Below are positions 22,722 through 30,006 of a stretch of 51,343 nucleotides of DNA, piece after piece. Under the pieces are notes generated by a model. The model saw only the letters and a list, made by a program, of their open reading frames with translations. It did not search any database and was not told where the DNA came from. How positions within the stretch are numbered: position 1 is the first letter of the stretch; each line of letters begins with the position of its first letter. The position numbers and the translations under genes are program-made. This DNA comes from Rhodoferax sp. UBA4409 (lineage in GTDB: Bacteria; Pseudomonadota; Gammaproteobacteria; Burkholderiales; Burkholderiaceae_C): contig DGQR01000127.1 of NCBI GenBank assembly GCA_002390825.1, positions 21,032 through 72,374 of the forward strand, read 5' to 3'.

Positions 22722-22825
22722 GTAATGTACACCTCAAAACCCTCGGAATATTCTGGAAGCTGCAGCATAAACTGGATGCAAATTGCACCGGGAAGCCTTG
22801 TGCAGGCTCAATCTCCGAGATATTC

Positions 22826-22977
22826 ATGTGCGTTTGTACAGGCATAAAAATCTCGACAAACTCCGCACTTTGTAAGAAGCGGAGTTAGCCGCTGATTTCA
22901 CGATTTTTGCGCCTCAAAACCAGATTGAATACCCCCCAGTGGGGTGTTTTTTGAACGTCCGCTTGCCGCTGCAAAGC
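22826..22977 (+). repeat. ~150 bp non-coding repeat, copy 2 (right border of the array)
   Basis: Second copy of the element at 20399-20549. It starts about 100 bp outside the first cassette core and ends 10 bp before the tctE stop codon. The plus strand carries ACCCC-cccca-GGGGT followed by six T (22931-22952), a terminator-like end, so the block could be a small RNA gene or a termination element. No ORF is conserved between the two copies. Confidence 0.8.
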
Positions 22978-22986
22978 CGACCACCA

Positions 22987-24363
22987 TCACCCCTGCAACG
23001 GCAACTCCAACCGAATCGTCAATCCATGCGGCAATGTCGTCTGCGCTGTCGCCGTGCCGTTATGGCGCCGCGCGATTTCCGCCACGATGGAAAGGCCTAA
23101 ACCGCAGCCGCCGGGGAGTTCGCTGGCGCGCCAGAAGCGTTCAAACACGCGCTCCAGGTGCTCGGTCGAGAGGCCGGGGCCGGTGTCTTCCACGTCCAGC
23201 CAGCAATAGCCGTCGTGCACCGTGGTGCGCAGGGTGACCACCGCGCCTTTGCCTGCGTAGCGCAGGGCGTTGTCGATCAGGTTGCTCAGCACTTCGCGCA
23301 ACAACAATTTGTCGGCGGGCACCATGACGCTGTCTTCGCCCTCGAAGCCCAAGTCCACGCCAGCGGCCAAGGCGCGGCGGGTCCATTCACGGGCCACCTC
23401 GCGCGCGAGTGACGCAGCATCCACCGGCACCAGGCTCACCTCGGCCTCAGTGCGGGCCAAAGACAGCAGCTGGTGTACCAGGTGGGCGCTGCGCTGGGCG
23501 CCGGTGTGCACTTTGGTCAGGCGATGTTGCAGGGCCTCGGGGTCTTTCTCTTGCATGGCCAGCTCGGTCTGGCTGATCAGGCCCGCAAGCGGGGTGCGCA
23601 GTTGGTGGGCGGCGTCGTTCAAGAAGCGCTTTTCCTGGCTCAGGCTGCGGCGCAGGGTGGTGAGCAGCTGGTTCAGGGTGTTGGCCAGCGAGTGCACTTC
23701 CTCCGGCGCTTGCGTCATCTCGATGGGCGAGAGTGACGCCATGTTGCGGTTGGCCAGCTGCGCCTCCAGCCGCTCCAGCGGAGCTAGGCCACGGCGTATG
23801 CCCTCGTACACCAGCACGCTCAGCACAGCGCCCAATATCAAAAGCGGAAAGAGCACATCGCGCACCAGCTCGCGGGCAATGCGCTGCTGCGCCACCAGGC
23901 TCTTGGCCACCTGTACCCGCATGCGCTGGTCGGTGAAGCCATCGCCAAAGCTCAGGTCGATCGAGGCCACCCGCATGGGTTTGCCGTCCATCACCACCTC
24001 GTACAACACGGGCTCGTTGGCGGGGGAGTAGAGGTCGGGTGTTTGGCCGGGGATTTTGGTGTTGCCCAGCAAAAAACTGCCGGGTGGCGACGACACCATA
24101 TAGGCCACGCGGTCGTCCGGGTCCTGCTCAATGATGTCGCGCGCTGCGCGCGGAAAGTCGATCAACAAACCCGAGCCCATGGGCTTGACCTGCCGCGCCA
24201 GCGAGCGCACCGATTGGGTGAGCGACTGGTCAATCGTTTTCTCGGCATAGGCCAGCGCCACCCGGAATGCCAGCGCGCCACCCATGAGCCACAGCACCAG
24301 CTGCGGCAGCAGCAGCCAGATCAGCAACTGCCGCTTGAGCGAGAAGCGAGCCGGGCGGCTCAC
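22987..24363 (-). CDS. tctE: Sensor histidine kinase, TctE/QseC type
   Basis: This 458-residue membrane kinase has TM1 at about 12-35 and a periplasmic TctE-type sensor domain (FLLGNTKIPG, VLYEVVMDGKPMRVAS). TM2 at about 165-185, a HAMP-like linker and the H-box FLNDAAHQLRTPLAGLISQT follow. The catalytic part has N-box SNLIDNALRYAGKG, G1 DTGPGL and GCGLGLSIV. It starts with GTG 24363, which overlaps the TGA of the response regulator (GTGA). TctDE controls tricarboxylate uptake in relatives, but no tctCBA is in the window, so the signal is inferred. Confidence 0.88.
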   Translation of the reverse strand: MSRPARFSLKRQLLIWLLLPQLVLWLMGGALAFRVALAYAEKTIDQSLTQSVRSLARQVKPMGSGLLIDFPRAARDIIEQDPDDRVAYMVSSPPGSFLLGNTKIPGQTPDLYSPANEPVLYEVVMDGKPMRVASIDLSFGDGFTDQRMRVQVAKSLVAQQRIARELVRDVLFPLLILGAVLSVLVYEGIRRGLAPLERLEAQLANRNMASLSPIEMTQAPEEVHSLANTLNQLLTTLRRSLSQEKRFLNDAAHQLRTPLAGLISQTELAMQEKDPEALQHRLTKVHTGAQRSAHLVHQLLSLARTEAEVSLVPVDAASLAREVAREWTRRALAAGVDLGFEGEDSVMVPADKLLLREVLSNLIDNALRYAGKGAVVTLRTTVHDGYCWLDVEDTGPGLSTEHLERVFERFWRASELPGGCGLGLSIVAEIARRHNGTATAQTTLPHGLTIRLELPLQG

Positions 24364-25061
24364 GGAGTGTCCGATTCCAGCATGTAGCCCAAGCCGCGCA
24401 CGTTGCGGATGCTCAGGCCGCTGTCGTTGAGCTTGCGGCGCAGGCGGTGCACATAGACCTCCAGCGCATTGGAGCCGGCAGCGCCGCCTTCTTGCGGCGC
24501 GGTTTGCCACACGGCCAGCACGTCTTCCCGGCCGACCACCTGGCCCATGTTGTTTACCAGCAGCGAGAGCAAAGACCATTCGCGGTGGGTGAGCTCCATA
24601 GCTTCTTCCCCCAGCCAGCCCAGAGGCAGCACCGGGTCGAGACGCAGGTTTTTGCTGGTGCTGCTCTGCACTTCAAGCGAACCACCAAAGGCGGGCAGCC
24701 GCGAGCGGCGGAGCATGGCTTGCAGGCGGGCGAGCAGCTCTGCCATTTCAAAGGGTTTGGTGAGGTAGTCGTCAGCCCCAGCGTTCAGGCCTTGCACCCG
24801 GTCTTCCACGCCATCGCGCGCGGTGAGGATCAGCACCGGCAGCGCAGCCAGGCGCTGGCGTATCCAAATCAGCACGGTAATGCCGTCTACCACTGGCAAG
24901 CCCAGGTCGAGCACCACGCCGTCAAAACGGGTGGACTCCAGCAGGCTTTGGGCTTGGGCGCCATCGCTGGCGCTGCTCACGCTGTGGCCGGCGTGCACCA
25001 GTTGCGCGCACAGGCCGTCGCGCAGCAATTCGTCGTCTTCAACAATCAGTAAATGGGCCAT
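24360..25061 (-). CDS. tctD: OmpR-family response regulator, TctD/QseB type
   Basis: This 233-residue regulator has an N-terminal receiver domain with acidic pair IVEDDELL, phospho-acceptor Asp in VVLDLGLP, LTARDG and conserved Lys in YLTKPFEM. The C-terminal winged-helix DNA-binding domain contains LTHREWSLL and LEVYVHRLRRKL. ATG 25061 (MAHLLIV) was chosen. Translationally coupled to the kinase downstream; the pair forms one operon. Confidence 0.92.
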   Translation of the reverse strand: MAHLLIVEDDELLRDGLCAQLVHAGHSVSSASDGAQAQSLLESTRFDGVVLDLGLPVVDGITVLIWIRQRLAALPVLILTARDGVEDRVQGLNAGADDYLTKPFEMAELLARLQAMLRRSRLPAFGGSLEVQSSTSKNLRLDPVLPLGWLGEEAMELTHREWSLLSLLVNNMGQVVGREDVLAVWQTAPQEGGAAGSNALEVYVHRLRRKLNDSGLSIRNVRGLGYMLESDTP

Positions 25062-25109
25062 TCCCCAAGCATACCAAGGCAGGTGGCACGCTTTGCTGCG
25101 GTGCAACCC

Positions 25110-26411
25110 TCAGGTGACGGTGGCTGTCTCTAGCCCTGCGGCAATCGCCTCGGCGCGGGCGGTTTGGATGAATTGACCAATCTTTGGGCCGTTAGCGCCC
25201 GCCGCTATTGCGCGAGCAGCTATGGAATCTGTAGCAACCGCCAGCGCGAAGTCCAGTGCCTGCCCCAGCCGCTGGGCTTGGGGGTAGGGTGTGTCGGTCA
25301 GCCCAAGGCGGCCTTGGGCATCGCACTGGCAGGCCAGCAAGGCGGCGCGAAAGCGCTCGGGTTTGCGGATCGCGTCGCAGCGCTCCAAGAGGCGCAGCAG
25401 GGCAGCCGCATTGAGCGAGCCGCTGCGGTGGATGTTGCCGTGCTCGCGGGCAACCACGTCAGCCAGCTCGGCGCAGTCGTTGGGCACCCGCAGGCGTTGG
25501 CACACGCCCTTGAGCAGGCGTGCGCTGCGCTCTTCGTGGCCAATGTGGCGGGGCAGCACGTCGGCGGGTGTGGTGCCTTTGCCCAGGTCGTGGCCCAGGC
25601 AGGCAAAGCGCACCGCCAGCGGCGCACCCAGCTGAGCGGCACGATCCAGCACCAGCATGACGTGCACACCCGTGTCCACCTCGGGGTGATGCTCGGGGCT
25701 TTGGGGCACGCCCCAGAGCCGGTCCAGCTCAGGCAGTAGGCGCTTCAGGGCGCCGCAGCTGCGCAGCACCTCGAACATGCGGGAGGGGCGAGCTTCCATC
25801 AGGCCTTTGGCAATCTCTTGCCACACGCGCTCGGGCACCAGGTGGTCCACCTCGCCGTCTTCCACCATGGTTTGCATCAGGGCGGTGGTTTCAGGTGCCA
25901 CGGTGAACTCGGTGAACCGTGCGGCAAAGCGGGCGACCCGCAGGATGCGCACCGGGTCTTCGCGGAAGGCGGGGGTCACATGGCGCAGCACACGCGCCTG
26001 CAGGTCGGCCTGGCCGCCGAAGGGGTCTATCAGGTCTTTGGTGTCAAAAGTGCCATTGGCGCAGGTATTGTCTGCGCGAGCTGCTATGGAATTGATAGTA
26101 AGGTCGCGCCGGGCCAGGTCTTCTTCCAGCGTCACATCCGGTGCGGCGTGTACCTCAAAGCCCTTGTAGCCGGGCGCGGTTTTGCGCTCGGTGCGGGCCA
26201 GGGCGTACTCCTCTTGCGTTTGCGGGTGCAAAAACACGGGGAAGTCTTTGCCCACGGCAATAAAGCCCGCGTCCAGCATCTGCTGCGGGCTGCTGCCCAC
26301 CACCACCCAGTCGTAGTCTTTGATCTCCAAGCCCAAGAGCGCGTCGCGCACAGCGCCGCCCACCAGAAAGGTGCCAGTGGTGCTGGTGGAGTCGGGTGAG
26401 GGGGCGGGCAT
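25110..26411 (-). CDS. cca: Multifunctional CCA tRNA nucleotidyltransferase with HD domain
   Basis: The enzyme adds or repairs the 3' CCA of tRNAs. The 433-residue protein has the nucleotidyltransferase motif FLVGGAVRDALLGLEIKDYD with DYDWVVVG, then RRDLTINS, the ERVWQEIAKGLM neck and an HD phosphohydrolase-type domain (CLGHDLGKG). This is the E. coli-like three-domain architecture, slightly longer than the ~410-residue relatives. Two in-frame palindromic elements (26047-26099 and 25183-25235) account for part of the extra length, encoding residues ~105-121 and ~393-409. ATG 26411 (MPAPSPDS) was chosen. Confidence 0.96.
   Translation of the reverse strand: MPAPSPDSTSTTGTFLVGGAVRDALLGLEIKDYDWVVVGSSPQQMLDAGFIAVGKDFPVFLHPQTQEEYALARTERKTAPGYKGFEVHAAPDVTLEEDLARRDLTINSIAARADNTCANGTFDTKDLIDPFGGQADLQARVLRHVTPAFREDPVRILRVARFAARFTEFTVAPETTALMQTMVEDGEVDHLVPERVWQEIAKGLMEARPSRMFEVLRSCGALKRLLPELDRLWGVPQSPEHHPEVDTGVHVMLVLDRAAQLGAPLAVRFACLGHDLGKGTTPADVLPRHIGHEERSARLLKGVCQRLRVPNDCAELADVVAREHGNIHRSGSLNAAALLRLLERCDAIRKPERFRAALLACQCDAQGRLGLTDTPYPQAQRLGQALDFALAVATDSIAARAIAAGANGPKIGQFIQTARAEAIAAGLETATVT
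25183..25235 (-). repeat. Dispersed palindromic element, copy 3 (in cca, C-terminal part)
   Basis: On the minus strand: GCTA-n9-ATAGCTGCTCGCGC-n10-GCGCTAACGGCCCAAA. Sense orientation and the same reading frame as copies 1, 2 and 4; it encodes DSIAARAIAAGANGP. Confidence 0.75.
26047..26099 (-). repeat. Dispersed palindromic element, copy 4 (in cca, N-terminal part)
   Basis: On the minus strand: ACTATCAATTCCATAGCAGCTCGCGC, then n10 and GCGCCAATGGCACTTT. Encodes NSIAARADNTCANGTF right after RRDLTI, where E. coli Cca has a shorter loop. Sense orientation and the same frame as the other sense copies. Confidence 0.75.
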
Positions 26412-26436
26412 AAAAGGCAGGGGCTTTAGACGTAGT

Positions 26437-27120
26437 TCAGCGTTGCAGGCGGTAGGGTTCTTCAAAGTCGAGAAAGTCTTTCTCTGCCAGCGCGCCGGTG
26501 ATCCAGTCTTGCACACCGGGCAGGGCCAGCACGCGGGACACATAGGCCCCCAACACTGGGCTGACCGGCAGGCCATAGGTTTTGAGGCGGGCACACACCG
26601 GGGCGAAATACGCATCCGCCACCGAGAACGGGCCAAACAACATGGGGCCGCCGTACTGGGCCAGCAGTTCGGTCCACATGGCGCTCAGGCGGGCTACGTC
26701 GACGCGGACGGCGGGTTTGTCGCGCCAGATGAGGGCGCCGGTTTCGAGCAGGGTGGCCTCGATGTTCATCGGGCAGTTGCTGCGCAGGCCGGTGAAGCCG
26801 GAGTGCATTTCCGCGCACACACTGCGGGCCCGCGCACGGGCAGACTTGTCAGCAGGCCAGAGCTGCAGGTTGGGAAAGCTCTCGGCCACGTATTCCGCAA
26901 TCGCCAGGGTGTCCCACACCGCCAAGTCGCCATCGACCAGCAGCGGCACTTTGCCGGTGGGGGAGAGCGGGGCTAGCGTAGTTTTGAATTGGGATTGGCT
27001 CTCGAACGAGTCAAACCGCACCATGACCTCTTCAAAATCGATGCCCGCCTGCTTCAAGAGTACCCAAGGGCGCATGGACCACGACGAGTAATTTTTGTTG
27101 CCGATGTAGAGCTTGATCAT
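26437..27120 (-). CDS. Glutathione S-transferase family protein
   Basis: This 227-residue cytoplasmic protein has a thioredoxin-like N-terminal domain (KLYIGNKNYSSWSMRPW with the catalytic Ser region, GKVPLLVDGD cis-Pro site, WDTLAIAEYVAE). An all-helical C-terminal domain includes the N-capping FSVADAYFAPV. The YSSWSMRPW motif is typical of the YfcF-like/zeta-related bacterial group. ATG 27120 is preferred; an in-frame TTG lies two codons upstream. 25 bp upstream of cca, same strand. Confidence 0.92.
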   Translation of the reverse strand: MIKLYIGNKNYSSWSMRPWVLLKQAGIDFEEVMVRFDSFESQSQFKTTLAPLSPTGKVPLLVDGDLAVWDTLAIAEYVAESFPNLQLWPADKSARARARSVCAEMHSGFTGLRSNCPMNIEATLLETGALIWRDKPAVRVDVARLSAMWTELLAQYGGPMLFGPFSVADAYFAPVCARLKTYGLPVSPVLGAYVSRVLALPGVQDWITGALAEKDFLDFEEPYRLQR

Positions 27121-27165
27121 GCGCAATCCTTGGTCAAATTCGCATGATAGTCGGGCCTAAAGGGG

Positions 27166-27195
27166 TTGGCGACTCAGAGGGGGCCGCCCTATACT
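27166..27195 (+). promoter_or_regulatory. Candidate sigma-70 promoter for the periplasmic-sensor/GGDEF operon
   Basis: TTGGCG (27166-27171) and TATACT (27190-27195) are separated by 18 bp, and lie about 55 bp before the start codon at 27249. Confidence 0.5.
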
Positions 27196-27248
27196 GAATG
27201 CACAAGCGCAGACTTCCAAGTTGTGCCAACACCGGGAGGGAGATACCC

Positions 27249-28151
27249 ATGTCGTACCAAGCAGTTCGCCCTGATCGGCGTCATTGGCGTAACGGCCTGT
27301 GGTGGTGTGTGGCTGTGTGTGCAGGCTTGCTCTCGGGTGCTGCGGCCGCCCATACGATCCGCTTTGCGCCGGAGAAAGACTACCCCCCATTTGTGAGTGC
27401 CGGCCCTGCGGGGCATGTGCAAGGCTTGTCGATGGATGTGCTCGAGATCTTGCGGCCGCGCCTGGGCGGCGAGCTGCAGATGTTGCCCCCGGATAACCTA
27501 GCCAACATTCTCGATGCGGCCCGCCGCGGGGAGGTGGACTTGATCTCTTCACTGCGCCCCACCCCCGAGCGGGCCGAGTTCTTGGCGTTTACCGAGCCCT
27601 ACGTCAAAGTGCCTGCCGTCTTGGTGGTCAAACAGGGGCCGGCGGCTCCCGTTTTGGCAGACCTTGCAGGCCGCGCGGTGGCGGTGGGCAAAGGCTATGC
27701 GGTGGAAACTTTTGTGCGCACCCACTACCCGCAAATCCGCTGGGTGGCCGTGAGCGATGACATGAGCGGCTTTCAGCTCTTGATGCGCGGCGAGGTCGAT
27801 GGCGTGGTGGCGGATGTAGCCAGCATCAGCGATGCCAAGCGCCACAGCGGCGTGCGGGGGGTGCAAGTCGGCGAGACATTGCCCTTTGAGTACGCGCTGA
27901 GCTTTGCCTACCGCAAAGAATTGACAGCTCTGGGCAGTGCCCTTAACACCGCCCTCCAGGATATTTCGCCCGCTACCCGCCAGGCGCTGCTGCGCCGCTG
28001 GATCGATGTGGACACCCTGACCTACGAAGACCCGCTCCATCTCTGGTTGCGCCGCGCGGCGTTGGGGTTGACGTTCCTCGGGGTGCTGGTCATGCTGGTT
28101 TGGCGCGCACGCAAACCCCTTTTGAAAGACAGGCACCCCCGTGCAGACTGA
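27249..28151 (+). CDS. Family-3 periplasmic solute-binding domain protein with C-terminal membrane anchor
   Basis: This 300-residue protein has a signal peptide or N-terminal anchor (about 15-35), then one SBP_bac_3 domain (IRFAPEKDYPPFVS, GLSMDVLEIL, ARRGEVDLISSLRPTPERAEFLAFTEPYV, ADLAGRAVAVGKGYAVE). A membrane helix at about 275-293 and a basic tail follow. The domain is of the kind found in BvgS/EvgS sensors, but here it has no kinase. It overlaps the diguanylate cyclase gene by 11 bp. ATG 27249 has a strong GGGAGGGAG site. Likely the periplasmic sensor for its neighbour. Confidence 0.85.
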   Translation: MSYQAVRPDRRHWRNGLWWCVAVCAGLLSGAAAAHTIRFAPEKDYPPFVSAGPAGHVQGLSMDVLEILRPRLGGELQMLPPDNLANILDAARRGEVDLISSLRPTPERAEFLAFTEPYVKVPAVLVVKQGPAAPVLADLAGRAVAVGKGYAVETFVRTHYPQIRWVAVSDDMSGFQLLMRGEVDGVVADVASISDAKRHSGVRGVQVGETLPFEYALSFAYRKELTALGSALNTALQDISPATRQALLRRWIDVDTLTYEDPLHLWLRRAALGLTFLGVLVMLVWRARKPLLKDRHPRAD

Positions 28152-30006
28152 TGCCCTTCGGGCGGACAACGCCGTTTCCTCCAGTCTGTTGGCCCCGCGT
28201 GACCGCACCCCGGGGTGGCTGTGGCAGTGGGCCTTGCTCGTGGGCGCGGTGGCGTGTGTGTCGCTGGCGATCTCCGATCCGCGGCCGGGGCAGGTGATGG
28301 TGTGGTTTGCCAATGCCTTTGGTGCTGTCGCCCTGATGCGCTTGCCCAAACGCCAGTGGCCGTCGTTTCTTGTGCTGGTGGCGCTGGTTCTGTGGGCGGC
28401 GCATGGCGGCTTTGCGCTGGTGTCGCCAAATGTGGCTGTCAGGCAGGCCGGTGGTTTACATGCGGCTTGGGTGGCTTTTGCCGACGTGCCGGGCTATTTG
28501 TTGGGCATGGCGCTCGCCGCCCTGTGGCTGGAGCGGCTGCCTGCGCTAGAGCAGGCCGGCGAGAGCCCTACGGTTCAAGCGCAAGTCTTGCTGCGCGGAG
28601 CGCTGTTGCCCGCCATGGCGTCTGCACCGCTGGGCGGGCTGGCGGGTATGTTGGCCTTGCGGGGCGATTGGTCGAATATGGCCTTGAACTGGTTGGTGGG
28701 CGGCACCATTGGCTCGGTGGCGATGCTGCCACTGGTGTTGCTGCTGGCGACCCGAGGTGTGCGCAGTGCGGTCCGCGGGTGGTTCCAGCCGGTTCATGTG
28801 GGGATGGCGCTGATCAGCCTGTCTGTGATGTTGTGGTCGGCCACCAGCTTGCCCAAACCCTTTGTGGTGATGTTGGCGCCTATGGTGTGGGTGGCGGTGC
28901 GCAGCACGTTGCTCAATAGCCTGGTGATCAATGGGCTGATCGCGCTGGCCATGGCCGCTTTGATACGTGTGGGCGTTTTGCTGCCGCCCCCCTCGTCGCT
29001 ATGGTGGGGCGATGCGGTGTACTACATCTCGGTATTGGCGACCCTGTTGCCGGGTTTGTTTCTGGCTGTCCTGTCCGAAGGGCAGCGCCGCACGACCCAG
29101 GCGTTGGCGGACCGCGAGGCCCGGGCACTGAGCCTTTACCGCGCGACGCCAGCCATGTTGCACTCGATCGATGGCAGCGGCTGCATCGTGCAGGTCAACC
29201 AGCTGTGGCTCGACACACTGGGCTACCAAGAGGCAGAGGTGTTGGGGCGGCACATTGCGGATTTCATGACATCCGGGTCCGCCCGCTATGCGCGCGATGT
29301 GGTGATTCCGCAGGCATTGCACGACGGCCGCTGTAACAACGTGGAATACCAGTTTCTTACCCGGGACGGCGCGGTGCGCGATGTCTTGCTGTCTGCAGTG
29401 TGGGAGTTCGATGCAGACGGCAGGCCCGAGCGCAGCCTTGCGGTACTGCAGGATGTAACCGAGAAAAAGCGCTTGCAGGCCCGCAGCCACTTTGCCGAGC
29501 ACGATGCCCTGACCGGCCTGCCCAACCGTGTGCTGTTGCACGATCGCTTGAAAATGCTGTGTGCCCACCACGACCGGCACAACGGACTGTTTGCAGTCGG
29601 CTTTTTGGACCTCGACCATTTCAAAGAGGTCAACGACATGTATGGCCACGACGCCGGCGACGCCCTGCTGCAAGCCGTGGCCCGCAGGTTACAGGGGGTG
29701 TTGCGGGCGGAAGATACCGTGTCCCGCCTCGGGGGCGACGAGTTTGTGATGCTGCTGGGTGGCCTGTCTCACAGCGGCGAGCTCTCGACCTTGGTAGCCA
29801 AAATCATGGCGACATTTGCGGAGCCCTGCCATTTGGGCCCGGGGCCGGATGGGCCAGTGGTTCAGGTAGCTGCAAGTCTCGGCGTGGCCATTTACCCAGG
29901 GGATGGCACAGACCCGCAAACCTTGTTGCTGCATGCCGATCAGGCGATGTACGAGGCCAAGCGCAGCGGCCGCAACCGCTGCGCGTTTTACCGCCGGCCG
30001 GCTTAA
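28141..30006 (+). CDS. MASE1-like membrane sensor, PAS and GGDEF diguanylate cyclase
   Basis: This 621-residue inner-membrane protein has a MASE1-like N-terminal region with about eight helices (20-310) and a PAS domain at about 330-445 (YRATPAMLHSIDGSGCIVQVN, YQEAEVLGRHIADFM). The GGDEF domain at about 455-621 has DALTGLPNRVLLHDRL and the active site RLGGDEF. An inhibitory I-site RxxD (RAED) lies five residues before GGDEF. No EAL domain. It should make c-di-GMP with product inhibition. GTG start at 28141 inside the 3' end of the sensor gene. Its stop overlaps the convergent slt stop. Confidence 0.92.
   Translation: MQTDALRADNAVSSSLLAPRDRTPGWLWQWALLVGAVACVSLAISDPRPGQVMVWFANAFGAVALMRLPKRQWPSFLVLVALVLWAAHGGFALVSPNVAVRQAGGLHAAWVAFADVPGYLLGMALAALWLERLPALEQAGESPTVQAQVLLRGALLPAMASAPLGGLAGMLALRGDWSNMALNWLVGGTIGSVAMLPLVLLLATRGVRSAVRGWFQPVHVGMALISLSVMLWSATSLPKPFVVMLAPMVWVAVRSTLLNSLVINGLIALAMAALIRVGVLLPPPSSLWWGDAVYYISVLATLLPGLFLAVLSEGQRRTTQALADREARALSLYRATPAMLHSIDGSGCIVQVNQLWLDTLGYQEAEVLGRHIADFMTSGSARYARDVVIPQALHDGRCNNVEYQFLTRDGAVRDVLLSAVWEFDADGRPERSLAVLQDVTEKKRLQARSHFAEHDALTGLPNRVLLHDRLKMLCAHHDRHNGLFAVGFLDLDHFKEVNDMYGHDAGDALLQAVARRLQGVLRAEDTVSRLGGDEFVMLLGGLSHSGELSTLVAKIMATFAEPCHLGPGPDGPVVQVAASLGVAIYPGDGTDPQTLLLHADQAMYEAKRSGRNRCAFYRRPA

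Noticed and set aside
22496..22768. 90-codon frame starting before the first cassette core and running through it
   Set aside because: It crosses the recombination core and overlaps the better-supported membrane-protein gene; the cysteine- and tryptophan-rich translation looks like an off-frame product.
22722..22986. Possible integron integrase or attI-containing integrase remnant at the right border
   Set aside because: Only about 265 bp between the first cassette and tctE, no ORF with tyrosine-recombinase motifs on either strand.
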